From Acinetobacter nosocomialis (GTDB lineage: Bacteria > Pseudomonadota > Gammaproteobacteria > Pseudomonadales > Moraxellaceae), in assembly GCA_025736915.1 (NCBI GenBank), contig CP107049.1, forward strand, positions 3,472,001 through 3,536,000: a DNA stretch of 64,000 bases. The letters are read 5' to 3'. The notes under the pieces were generated by a model, which saw nothing but the letters and a program-made list of their open reading frames with translations, made no database searches and had not been told where the DNA came from. Position numbers and translations under genes: made by a program. Below, piece after piece: positions 54,272-62,632 of this stretch. The number at the start of each line of letters is the position of its first letter. The first letter of the stretch is position 1.

Positions 54272-54418
54272 ATGGTAAGAATCTTTTGTGCAGTGAGTAT
54301 GGTGCTTGCAATTGCTATGGGTATGAGTGCTTGCCAAGACCGCAATTCAAGAAATGATGGAATGCATGAAGCAAGTGATCCGGCAGCACCTCATGATATG
54401 AATAGAAACTCACAATAA
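54272..54418 (+). CDS. 48-residue lipoprotein, function unknown
   Basis: This small gene has AAGGTGATCTAA before ATG 54272, a signal segment MVRIFCAVSMVLAIAMGM and lipobox MSAC with the cysteine at 21. The short mature part is polar, with repeated methionine and histidine (DGMHEA, APHDMNRN). A perfect terminator follows directly, so it is a free-standing transcript. The family is not recognised; its size recalls small stress-induced lipoproteins of the entericidin kind. Confidence 0.75.
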   Translation: MVRIFCAVSMVLAIAMGMSACQDRNSRNDGMHEASDPAAPHDMNRNSQ

Positions 54419-54430
54419 TTAGTTTTTCTT

Positions 54431-54459
54431 AAAAAGCCCACTTGTTAAGTGGGCTTTTT
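54431..54459. terminator. Strong bidirectional terminator
   Basis: AAAAAGCCCACTT-GTT-AAGTGGGCTTTTT is a perfect 13-bp stem with A- and T-runs just after the small lipoprotein gene. Confidence 0.92.
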
Positions 54460-54660
54460 CTATAGGTATTTTATCTAGGAAAGAAAGCATATTAAAAATC
54501 AAATACATGAAAATATAATATTAATCAATTAATTATATTAAATTTGTGGTCTGGGGTGCTAGTGTTTCTGAATTGTTGCAAACTAAATGTATCTTTTCAA
54601 AAAGTTAATAAAAAAACACAATAGTTTACTTATATTCATCCAAAATTCATTTTAGTAATA

Positions 54661-55110
54661 ATGAACTATAAAGGTAAGGATACGCCCCAATATTTAAAAA
54701 TAGCTGAGAAAATATATCAAAATGTTAAAGAAAAAAAAGGGTTTACGGATGAACCGATGGAAGATCTTAACAATTTGATGATTGAGCTCAGACATGAAAT
54801 TAAGGGGACACAGCTTAAGCTTTTATATAATTATATTGATTTCGCTGAGCTGTTAATTAAACCTTTACAAGAGTCAAAAATTAAATTGGATTTAAGTCTT
54901 ATTCCTAAAAGTAAGAATACACAGGAGTTTGTACTTTGGCTTGCTGGTTTTATTGAGCGGATTACAACGGGTGGGCAAGAGAAATTACCTCCAATTCAGG
55001 CCAAAATTACTTTACCAGCATATGCTTATGAGGAAACTTATCCTTTACAGAAAAAGCCGGTAAATAATGGCGAAGAAATAATTGAATATTTTAAGAAAAA
55101 TCAAAATTGA
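54661..55110 (+). CDS. Hypothetical 149-residue protein
   Basis: This soluble, lysine-rich, mostly helical protein (IAEKIYQNVKEKKGF, then DFAELLIKPLQESKIK) has no signal peptide or membrane segment. I do not recognise a family. The ribosome site before ATG 54661 is weak, and a strong terminator follows. The stand-alone, AT-rich setting is accessory in character. Confidence 0.65.
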   Translation: MNYKGKDTPQYLKIAEKIYQNVKEKKGFTDEPMEDLNNLMIELRHEIKGTQLKLLYNYIDFAELLIKPLQESKIKLDLSLIPKSKNTQEFVLWLAGFIERITTGGQEKLPPIQAKITLPAYAYEETYPLQKKPVNNGEEIIEYFKKNQN

Positions 55111-55118
55111 TTTTAACG

Positions 55119-55151
55119 AAAACCTGACTTGATGATTTAAGTCAGGTTTTT
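55119..55151. terminator. Intrinsic terminator
   Basis: AAAACCTGACTT-8 bases-AAGTCAGGTTTTT follows the hypothetical gene ending at 55110. Confidence 0.88.
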
Positions 55152-55193
55152 ATTTTGATAAGCCAGTAATTATGGATATTCAAGGAGACATGT

Positions 55194-55316
55194 ATGTTTG
55201 TGTGTTTTACAGATGGTACTTACATTAACGATTCTGAGATTTATGGCGTAAAAGCAAAACGCGAGCAAAACAAAAACAATAAAAAAAGCCTATTTCCCAG
55301 GGCCAATAGGAAATAA
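55194..55316 (+). CDS. Possible 40-residue basic small protein
   Basis: The ATG at 55194 follows AAGGAGAC at ideal spacing. The product starts MFVCFTDGTYINDSEIYGVK and ends in a lysine/asparagine-rich basic tail. It is unlike anything I know. The 3' part also folds (TATTTCC pairing with GGAAATA), so the locus could instead encode an RNA. It converges with the 105-residue acidic gene. Confidence 0.45.
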   Translation: MFVCFTDGTYINDSEIYGVKAKREQNKNNKKSLFPRANRK

Positions 55317-55344
55317 GCTTATAGCTTTGGACCGTTTGAGGACG

Positions 55345-55662
55345 TTAAATATCATCCCATGCATCTTTAATGGCTTGTTTCGCGTGTTCCCATTTTAAGC
55401 GAGACTCAGCTTTGAGTTCTTCCCATTTTTGCTGCAAACTACCTTCCATGTCTTCAAACTGAGTTCCTTCCTTAGATTCAGAACGAGCCCGATGACCAAG
55501 TTCATAAGCAGCAGAAAAATCACGATCATAATCTAAATCTGGTGTTGTTAATTGTGCTTCTTGGTAATAAGGACGGGTAAGATAGCTTTCACGCCAGCGA
55601 GAGTCAGAATAGTTATGATCGCCAGCTACTAATTGAGCATGATCTGTATTTTGATCTGTCAT
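55345..55662 (-). CDS. Acidic hydrophilic 105-residue protein, stress-type
   Basis: The protein is rich in aspartate, glutamate, glutamine and tryptophan. Its second half is a probable amphipathic helix with spaced tryptophans (LQQKWEELKAESRLKWEHAK, then AIKDAWDDI), recalling CsbD-like stress proteins although no exact family is claimed. It has no signal peptide. GAGGGAATTCTG precedes the ATG. It sits next to the Q/N-rich gene, read in the same direction. Confidence 0.7.
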   Translation of the reverse strand: MTDQNTDHAQLVAGDHNYSDSRWRESYLTRPYYQEAQLTTPDLDYDRDFSAAYELGHRARSESKEGTQFEDMEGSLQQKWEELKAESRLKWEHAKQAIKDAWDDI

Positions 55663-55766
55663 CAGAATTCCCTCATATTTTATTGAATTTTATGCTTATA
55701 TTAGATTTAGGAAGGTGAATTCACCTTCCTAAATGATCGACCGCATCAAAGAACAACTACAAACAA

Positions 55767-55973
55767 TTAACGTTGTTGGTTGTTATTTGAATTTTGTTGG
55801 CCAGAATCTTTTTGGTTAGATCCTTGTTGTTGGCCGCGGTTATCATTTTGCTGTTGCTGCTGATTATTGCGTTGTTGATTGTCTTGTTGCTGTTGGTTGT
55901 TACGAGAGTCATTTTGCTGTTGTTGCTGTTGCTGATTATTGCGTTGATTTGCTTGATTATTAGTAGTGCTCAT
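55767..55973 (-). CDS. Glutamine/asparagine-rich low-complexity protein, 68 residues
   Basis: Nearly the whole chain is glutamine and asparagine with a few arginines, aspartates and serines (blocks such as NNQQQQQQQND and NNQQQQDNQQ). It has no hydrophobic residue after the start except two alanines, so it cannot fold conventionally. GAGGTAATTAAAA gives a proper ribosome site, which supports translation. Such hydrophilins protect proteins during water loss, and Q/N richness is also prion-like. The opposite-strand ORF (leucine/isoleucine runs) is the complement of the repeats. Confidence 0.75.
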   Translation of the reverse strand: MSTTNNQANQRNNQQQQQQQNDSRNNQQQQDNQQRNNQQQQQNDNRGQQQGSNQKDSGQQNSNNNQQR

Positions 55974-56059
55974 TTTTAATTACCTCATATCAATTATGAC
56001 GATGTGTTTTATCTGATAGCTTCAGATAGGGTTATTAAAACATGTAGCTTTTAAATGTG

Positions 56060-56080
56060 TAGGGTAGGGGTGTTACCCTA
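56060..56080. promoter_or_regulatory. Inverted repeat upstream of the Q/N-rich gene
   Basis: TAGGGTA-GGGGTGT-TACCCTA, extended by TTTAAAT/ATTTAAA arms, lies 87 bases before the Q/N-rich start and after the CinA-like gene. It may be an operator or a terminator; the G-rich loop is unusual in this AT-rich stretch. Confidence 0.4.
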
Positions 56081-56258
56081 TATTTAAATGTAAATTTAAA
56101 AACTATCAATTTTAAATAACTTGCTGATTTTTAGTGAATGTGATTTTTAGTCATAAACATTATTAATATGAATGTTTAAAAAATTACATTTCAGAACATA
56201 ATATTTAAGAAAGATAATAAATATTTCCAAATGTATATTTGTTAACTTTTTATATAAT

Positions 56259-56738
56259 TTAAGAGGCTTTTTCATCTAGTATAATAAGTTTTATATCTTG
56301 AGTAATATAGTACGTCAACTTTCTAAGTTTTAAAAAGGCTGGTCCTTTTAAAACACGTCTAAAATTATAAAAATTGTTTTTATAATATATTGAATAAAAG
56401 AACGTTCCTACAGGTTTTTCCTCTGTTTCAGATCCTCCTTTTTTTAAGAGACCTGTGCAGGCAACATACAGATCAGCATGCAAAAGTTCTTTTCCTTTAT
56501 TAATCATTTCAACAGTCACTTGCATCGATTCAGCTGTATATTTTTCAATAAGTTGCTCTGAAATGTGTAGGGTGTTTTCCTTTACACGAAGGTCATAACT
56601 TACCAGACTACCTATAAGAATATCTCCGGAATAAGGACTCAAAGAGAAACGATAAGCAAGATAGCCAGCAGAAGCGCTTTCAAAAAAAGCAATTTTAATT
56701 TTTTCATCTGCTAATAATTTGCAACATGAATTAAACAT
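56259..56738 (-). CDS. Stand-alone divergent CinA C-terminal (PncC-like) protein
   Basis: The 159-residue protein follows the fold of nicotinamide-nucleotide amidases. FFESASAGYLAYRFS stands for the usual AESCTGG-L motif, SYDLRVKENTLHIS for the S-Y-N-x-x-K region, and ACTGLLKKGG...KPVGTFF for TGIAGPGG...KPVGT. The nucleophile serine (about 21) is kept but CTGG and AGPGG are degraded, so catalysis is doubtful. The usual length is about 160 residues. It may have become a stress-linked binding protein. It lies in an accessory stretch with no partner gene. Confidence 0.72.
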   Translation of the reverse strand: MFNSCCKLLADEKIKIAFFESASAGYLAYRFSLSPYSGDILIGSLVSYDLRVKENTLHISEQLIEKYTAESMQVTVEMINKGKELLHADLYVACTGLLKKGGSETEEKPVGTFFYSIYYKNNFYNFRRVLKGPAFLKLRKLTYYITQDIKLIILDEKAS

Positions 56739-57053
56739 TTTAATTCTCCATTTAATTGTTTTTAAAATGTTATAAAACTATTTAACTGTTTGCTTTGTTA
56801 TTTTTTTAATGTTTATAATTTTGATGGTGAAATTAATGTAAATTTAGATTAAGTTTTGCAAATTTTATATAAAAACAGCAGCTTAAATAATTCTAAAAGT
56901 TTAAATGTAATTTTGCGTTAATTTGTATATCTTTGAATTTTTTTGATTTATGTGGTTTGTCTTAATTTTTAATAACGCAAAATAACAAACTTAAAACTTG
57001 ATTATAGTTCGGGTGACGTATGGTAATTGATATCTCACAAACGGAGAATGAAA
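56739..57053. other. AT-rich divergent spacer
   Basis: This region lies between the CinA-like gene (leftward) and the diiron protein gene (rightward). I see no gene, repeat or clear operator in it. Confidence 0.5.
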
Positions 57054-58463
57054 ATGCCTGTTGTAGTGAAAAAAAGATTATTAGACTTATTACAAGATAA
57101 TCAACATAATTATTATGAATTATTCGTTTTTTTCCTTGATCCTGATGTTTCGAGTTTTGAGAAAGAGAAAAAGGCAAGAGATTTTCTGATTAAAGAGATT
57201 GAAAAATTAGAGATGAAGGAAATAGATTTTCCTTCAGATATCAATTCGATTAAAACATGGTGTGAGAACGATAATAAAAAAAATTGTCAGGAATTTCAGG
57301 CATATTTAAACCGTAGGCAAGCTGGTCAAGATAGAGAGTATTTTCAGAATGTTGCTCAGGCGTTTGAATTTCTCATAAAAGTATCGCCGACTAAAAAGGT
57401 CGATGGTGCATGGTTATATAGCTCAGTGCATTATTGGAATGATCCAGTCTTTCATGAGCTCATTATTACTTATTTGGAAGAACTTGGTTTAGGTGAACCG
57501 AAAGCGAACCATGTCTGTATTTATGATGATCTTTTACGTAGTCTTGGACTCGACAGTTTCGATTTGCTTTTAGAAGACGAATACTATCATCAAGCAGTCG
57601 TTCAGCTAGCACTAGGGTATGCACCACCTGAGTTTATTCCTGAGATGGTTGGTTTTAATTTAGGATATGAACAGCTTCCACTGCATCTTTTAATTTCAAA
57701 TTATGAGCTTGCCGAATTAGGCATTGATTCTAAATATTTTAATCTACATATCACCATTGATAACATTGACAATGGCCATGCCCATAAAGCCATTAAAGTT
57801 ATTGAAGATATTTACAACAAATACAGAGATAAAGAGCTTTTCTTTACCAAGTTAAAACAGGGTTTTGCCTTGAATAGCCGTGGTGAATCTTCCTCAAATA
57901 TTATCAAGAATTTAAGTCTTGAAGACTTTGTTCATAAAATTTTGAAAAGAAAAGCACTTGTTGGGCAGTTAATTCATAACGAAACCAGACAGTTTGGCTG
58001 CAAAACCATTAATCAGTGGCTATCAAACCCTGATGATATTGCAGGTTTGATCACTCATTTAACTGAACAGAAATGGATTAAGTTTAATACCGACCCTGAA
58101 CAGAGCGTGTTCTGGCGGATGATTAATGAAGAAAATGGAAAAATGTTTGGGGTGTTTAACCCTGTAGAGCGCCAAATTATTCATGACTGGATTGCTAGTA
58201 GTGATCATTCTTCTAACTTCTTGGCATACAGCAGAGAACTAAAAAATAGCCAGCGTATTCAGGACTATTTATTTAGCTATATCTCTGATGGCGAGCTTGA
58301 TGCACTGCAAGAGCGCGTGCTGCAATCAAGCGATCTTGCAATAAAAATATGCAAACTTACCCCATTTCTAGCCCCCGATTCTCATCATAAAAGTATTGGT
58401 CTTTGGAGTACTCGTAAATACGTAGAACTTCTTTTTCCTTATTTAGGTACGTTTAAAAACTAG
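57054..58463 (+). CDS. Haem-oxygenase-like diiron (HDO) family protein
   Basis: The 469-residue cytosolic protein has a domain of the 'iron-containing redox enzyme' type at about residues 100-255. Likely metal ligands are spaced as in HDO proteins: a glutamate and histidine in YLEELGLGEPKANHV (142-153), a glutamate in GYEQLPLHL (206), and H-x3-D plus histidine in LHITIDNIDNGHAH (232-244). Such enzymes do varied O2-dependent chemistry; this one's substrate is unknown. Another 220 residues follow. ATG 57054 has ACGGAGA seven bases upstream. The catalase gene begins about 60 bases later, so the two may be co-transcribed. Confidence 0.7.
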   Translation: MPVVVKKRLLDLLQDNQHNYYELFVFFLDPDVSSFEKEKKARDFLIKEIEKLEMKEIDFPSDINSIKTWCENDNKKNCQEFQAYLNRRQAGQDREYFQNVAQAFEFLIKVSPTKKVDGAWLYSSVHYWNDPVFHELIITYLEELGLGEPKANHVCIYDDLLRSLGLDSFDLLLEDEYYHQAVVQLALGYAPPEFIPEMVGFNLGYEQLPLHLLISNYELAELGIDSKYFNLHITIDNIDNGHAHKAIKVIEDIYNKYRDKELFFTKLKQGFALNSRGESSSNIIKNLSLEDFVHKILKRKALVGQLIHNETRQFGCKTINQWLSNPDDIAGLITHLTEQKWIKFNTDPEQSVFWRMINEENGKMFGVFNPVERQIIHDWIASSDHSSNFLAYSRELKNSQRIQDYLFSYISDGELDALQERVLQSSDLAIKICKLTPFLAPDSHHKSIGLWSTRKYVELLFPYLGTFKN

Positions 58464-58522
58464 TTTGATAAACGTTTTCAACTTCAACCCCAAGTTTAAC
58501 TTTCAAAACATAGGTAATGGAC

Positions 58523-60661
58523 ATGAACGACAAAACTAAATTAACTAATAAAACAAGTGAAATGGCTGGCGCCGATGCAGCAAATAAAGCCAATACTACC
58601 CAGAAAACTGAACAGTTAGACACCGTAAGAGATGATGCAACCAATGAGGCATTAACCACCAATCAGGGAGTTAAAATAGCGGATAACCAAAATAGCTTAA
58701 GAGCGGGTATTCGTGGCTCAACTTTATTGGAAGATTTCATTTTAAGAGAAAAAATCACCCACTTTGACCATGAGCGTATACCTGAGCGTATTGTGCATGC
58801 ACGTGGTGTAGGGGCACATGGTTATTTTCAGGCATATGAAGGAAATGAACGTTTAACCAAAGCTGGTTTTTTAACAGACCCAACTATTCAGACGCCTATT
58901 TTTGTACGTTTTTCAACAGTGCAAGGACCACGTGGTTCAGCCGACACTGTCCGTGATATTCGTGGTTTTGCAATTAAGTTTTATACCCAAGAAGGTAACT
59001 TTGACTTAGTGGGAAATAACGCACCTGTCTTTTTTGTGCAAGACGGGATTAAGTTTCCGGACTTTGTGCATGCAGTAAAACCTGAACCCGATACAGAAAT
59101 CCCGACGGGTGCAACTGCGCATGACACTTTCTGGGATTTTGTGTCTTTAGTTCCTGAGTCTGCACATGCAGTAATTTGGGCAATGTCAGATCGTGCGATT
59201 CCACGTAACTTACGTTCAATCCAAGGGTTTGGTGTGCATACGTTCCGTTTAATTAATGCTGACGGTAAATCACATTTTGTGAAATTTCACTGGACACCAA
59301 AACAAGGTTTGAGTGCGCTGGTATGGGATGAAGCTCAAAAACTTGCAGGTAAAGACCCTGATTTCCACCGTCGTGATCTTTATGAAGCAATTGAGCAAGG
59401 TTTTTATCCAGAATGGGAACTCGGCGTGCAGATTGTTGAAGAAGAAGATGAAATGAACTTTGACTTCGATTTATTGGACCCAACCAAAATTATTCCTGAA
59501 GAATTAGTTCCTGTTACGCCAATTGGCCGATTTGTTTTAAATAGAAATGTCGATAACTTCTTTGCTGAAACAGAGCAGGTGGCTTTCTGTCCAGGTCATG
59601 TAGTACCTGGTATCGATTTTACAGATGACCCACTTTTACAAGCCCGTCTATTTTCATACACAGATACCCAATTAAGCCGTTTAGGTGGACCAAACTTCCA
59701 CCAAATTCCGATTAACAAACCAGTGTGTCCATTCCATAACAATCAACGTGATGGCATTCATCAACATACTATTCATAAAGGCCAAGCCTCATATCAACCA
59801 AACTCAATTGATGGAAATTGGCCAGTCGAAACTCCACCAGCGGCTTCAAATGGTGGTTTTGAAAGTTATCCTGAAAAAATCAGCGGACATAAACTCCGTC
59901 AAAGAAGTGAGACATTCTCTGACTATTTTTCACAGCCTCGACTTTATTACAAAAGCCTTGCACCGCATGAGCAAAAGCACGTGGTCGATGCCTATACTTT
60001 TGAGTTAAGTAAAGTTCAAAGAAAACATATTCGTGAACGCCAAGTTCAACAAATTTTGGCAAATATTGACCTTGATTTGGCACGTCAAGTCGGTGCGAAC
60101 CTAGGTATTGAAGTGCCTGACTTAACCCTAAACTATAAGAAAACAGCAGTTGAAAAATCTGCCAAGTTATCTCTTTTAGCTTTCCCACCTGATGATATTC
60201 AAGGTAGAAAAGTTGCTGTACTTATTCATAATCTTGTGAAGTCAGATACACTTGAAGCTATTAAAAATTGGGCGATTAAAGAAGGTGTGGTTGTTCATTT
60301 ACTAGCGCCGAGCTTGGCTCCAGTAAAAGACCATAAAGACAACATTATTGTAGCTGATGGTATGCAAATGGCTGAACCTTCAATTGCTTATGATGCTGTA
60401 ATTGTTCCAGATGGCGATAATTTAAATGCAGTAATGCAAGATGGGGTAGCACGCCATTATGTACTCGAAGCTTATAAGCATTTAAAACCCATTGCATTTT
60501 TAGGTAATAAATCTGATTTGCTTGAGCCACTTGGTTTGGTTGCCGATGAAGGAACTTTAATAGAAGATGAGTTCCAGCATATTGCGGAAAAATTTAAAAA
60601 TCTGATAAAAGCTCATCGTGTTTGGTCACGAGAACAAATAGCCGCACACGTACCGGCTTAA
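58523..60661 (+). CDS. katE: Large-subunit monofunctional catalase (HPII/KatE type)
   Basis: The roughly 712-residue haem catalase turns hydrogen peroxide into water and oxygen. The distal histidine is in [15 protein letters not shown], the asparagine in [19 protein letters not shown] and the haem-ligand tyrosine in [14 protein letters not shown]. The extra C-terminal domain (about 560-712, class I amidotransferase-like flavodoxin fold; [19 protein letters not shown]) marks the large HPII type. The N-terminal 60 residues are polar and disordered. ATG 58523 fits the ribosome site AGG better than ATG 58517. In A. baumannii such catalases help peroxide and desiccation survival. Confidence 0.94.
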   Translation: MNDKTKLTNKTSEMAGADAANKANTTQKTEQLDTVRDDATNEALTTNQGVKIADNQNSLRAGIRGSTLLEDFILREKITHFDHERIPERIVHARGVGAHGYFQAYEGNERLTKAGFLTDPTIQTPIFVRFSTVQGPRGSADTVRDIRGFAIKFYTQEGNFDLVGNNAPVFFVQDGIKFPDFVHAVKPEPDTEIPTGATAHDTFWDFVSLVPESAHAVIWAMSDRAIPRNLRSIQGFGVHTFRLINADGKSHFVKFHWTPKQGLSALVWDEAQKLAGKDPDFHRRDLYEAIEQGFYPEWELGVQIVEEEDEMNFDFDLLDPTKIIPEELVPVTPIGRFVLNRNVDNFFAETEQVAFCPGHVVPGIDFTDDPLLQARLFSYTDTQLSRLGGPNFHQIPINKPVCPFHNNQRDGIHQHTIHKGQASYQPNSIDGNWPVETPPAASNGGFESYPEKISGHKLRQRSETFSDYFSQPRLYYKSLAPHEQKHVVDAYTFELSKVQRKHIRERQVQQILANIDLDLARQVGANLGIEVPDLTLNYKKTAVEKSAKLSLLAFPPDDIQGRKVAVLIHNLVKSDTLEAIKNWAIKEGVVVHLLAPSLAPVKDHKDNIIVADGMQMAEPSIAYDAVIVPDGDNLNAVMQDGVARHYVLEAYKHLKPIAFLGNKSDLLEPLGLVADEGTLIEDEFQHIAEKFKNLIKAHRVWSREQIAAHVPA

Positions 60662-60664
60662 ATA

Positions 60665-60700
60665 AAAAAGCCCTGAAAGCTTCAACTTTCAGGGCTTTTT
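60665..60700. terminator. Strong bidirectional terminator
   Basis: AAAAAGCCCTGAAAG-6 bases-CTTTCAGGGCTTTTT is a perfect 15-bp stem between the catalase and the convergent SDR gene. Confidence 0.93.
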
Positions 60701-60716
60701 CAAATCATGTTAGTGC

Positions 60717-61595
60717 TTAGCCATTAACGATTTGTCCACCGTTTACATGAATAACCTGACCTGTAATATAACTTGCATCGTCTGAGGCAAGGAAAAGGTA
60801 AGCAGGGGCGACTTCACTTGGCTGACCCATTCGACCCATTGGGGTATCTTTACCAAATTTTTCGACGGTTTCCGCATCGAAACTACTTGGAATGAGAGGA
60901 GTCCAAATTGGCCCTGGCGCAACCCCATTTACACGAATCCCTTTTTTCTGTTTCATTAAATTGTTCGATAAGCTACGAGTAAAAGAGGTGATCGCACCTT
61001 TAGTACTTGCATAATCAATGAGCTCATCATGACCTTGATAGCTGGTAATACTGGTGGTGTTAATAATAGTATCGCCTTCTTCCATATAAGGAATCGCTTC
61101 TTTGGTTAAATAAAACATGGCAAAAATATTTGTTTTAAATGTCTTTTCTAATTGCTCATTACTAATACTTTCAATTTCTTTTTGCTGATATTGAACACCA
61201 GCATTATTTACTAAGATATTAATTTTACCGAAGTGCTGTAAAACTTTATCAATATTCTGTTTGGCAAGGTCTGCATCGGAAATATCACCTTTTAATAAAA
61301 GACAATGTTGTCCTTCCTTTTCAACGAGCTGTTTGGTGATTTCGGCATCTTGATCTTCTTCGAGATACAGTACAGCAACATCGGCACCTTCGCGAGCAAA
61401 CAACACGGCAACGGAACGGCCTATACCACTATCACCACCACTAATCACAGCAACTTTACCTTTTAGTTTCTCACTACCTTTATGCGATGCTTTAATAATT
61501 TCTGGTTCAGGATGCATCTTCTCCTGATCACCTGGTTGATGAGGTTGAACTTGTGCAGGAACTGCAGATGGATACTCATTTGTTGTATTTTCCAT
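60717..61595 (-). CDS. General-stress short-chain dehydrogenase (YhxC/GSP39-like)
   Basis: The 292-residue SDR has a polar N-terminal extension with PHQPGDQEKMHPEPE (typical of the stress-induced subgroup), then AVISGGDSGIGRSVAVLFARE, NILVNNAGVQYQ, the serine in NTTSITSYQGH and YASTKGAI. The subgroup ends with ASDDASYITGQVIHVNGGQ, as here. Relatives are induced by general stress and desiccation; the natural substrate is not settled. It has its own terminator shared with katE. Confidence 0.85.
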   Translation of the reverse strand: MENTTNEYPSAVPAQVQPHQPGDQEKMHPEPEIIKASHKGSEKLKGKVAVISGGDSGIGRSVAVLFAREGADVAVLYLEEDQDAEITKQLVEKEGQHCLLLKGDISDADLAKQNIDKVLQHFGKINILVNNAGVQYQQKEIESISNEQLEKTFKTNIFAMFYLTKEAIPYMEEGDTIINTTSITSYQGHDELIDYASTKGAITSFTRSLSNNLMKQKKGIRVNGVAPGPIWTPLIPSSFDAETVEKFGKDTPMGRMGQPSEVAPAYLFLASDDASYITGQVIHVNGGQIVNG

Positions 61596-61735
61596 GTCTA
61601 GACTACCTCTATTTAAATTTTAGTCCCTCTATAGTGATTAATTTGCACGTGAATATGAGTAAATAGTCTTTTTTAAAAAGTTGACTTTGTTATTTTATAT
61701 ATAAGGATGTAAAAAAATATAACATTGAGAGTTTA

Positions 61736-62146
61736 TTAAGTAATATCTAATAATTTAACCTTATTTTTATCAATCATACTTTCAATAATAGATCGGTTGC
61801 CTGTGTCATTTAACCAATTCTCTATAGGTATATAATTAGATAAATCTAAAATTTCTTTTATTAAAGTTTCTGCTTCTACTATTTTTTTTAAGTTGTATTT
61901 ATTTTTATTGTTTTTGGAAGCTACTTTATCTACTAGCTCTTTTATATCCTCTTTTTCAATATCTTTTGATTTAATAATATATAAGTCTCTTTGGAAAGGG
62001 TGACTTGCATGAGGCGGGTCTAATCTGTAGCTCCATTCTTGGTTATAATTCTGCCAAGAGTTTTTAATCCGTATATTACCAAGTAAAATTTCAGGTACAG
62101 AAATATGAATATATTGTAGCGTTGGCTGTGTTTGAGTTAATTGCAT
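61736..62146 (-). CDS. Hypothetical 136-residue protein
   Basis: This is a soluble, lysine/isoleucine/asparagine-rich protein without recognised motifs; the first half holds many aromatic residues (NSWQNYNQEWSYRLD) and the second half is helical. It has very low GC and no near neighbour in an operon. It could be an orphan effector or immunity-type protein, but nothing in the sequence proves it. Confidence 0.6.
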   Translation of the reverse strand: MQLTQTQPTLQYIHISVPEILLGNIRIKNSWQNYNQEWSYRLDPPHASHPFQRDLYIIKSKDIEKEDIKELVDKVASKNNKNKYNLKKIVEAETLIKEILDLSNYIPIENWLNDTGNRSIIESMIDKNKVKLLDIT

Positions 62147-62632
62147 GATTCATTTCTCATAAATATTATATGTTAATTTTAAATCTTGATTTTGTTCGCT
62201 CAAGTGAATTGTTTTTAGAAAAGTAATCATTTATGTTATTGTTTTTAAATAATTTTAATTGTATTTTTGATTTGTTTCTTCAAGATAGAAGATGTTTTTG
62301 TTTTTTATTGATTTGTACATTCTGAAAGTTTATGTTATTTAAAATGGATTTTTAAATGTATTTGTAAAAATATATTGTTATGTAGGTTTGAGTAATAATA
62401 AGTATGATGAGTATTTAAAAGGTAAAAGTGCATAATAATTTATAAATATTTTAATTGATAAAATCTTTATTTAAATAATCATCTTAGTGTATTTATCTCT
62501 ATTTTAATTTATATACATTTAAAAAGATTGAAACATAGCATCGGTATAAAAATATTCTAAATCTCTTATCTTAAATTTATCCGTTAAGTAAAAGCGGTAG
62601 CGACTATAATTTTAATATAGGAAGATATAACT
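62147..62632. other. Long AT-rich spacer before the KGG gene
   Basis: About 490 bases of very AT-rich sequence precede the KGG gene, with no gene, repeat or structured RNA that I can recognise. Confidence 0.5.

Noticed and set aside
54661..55110. Toxin-antitoxin or phage-defence gene
   Set aside because: There is no paired partner, catalytic motif or overlapping gene; only an orphan location. Left as hypothetical.
55794..55979. Leucine/isoleucine-run ORF opposite the Q/N-rich gene
   Set aside because: Complement of the glutamine and asparagine codons; not a membrane protein.
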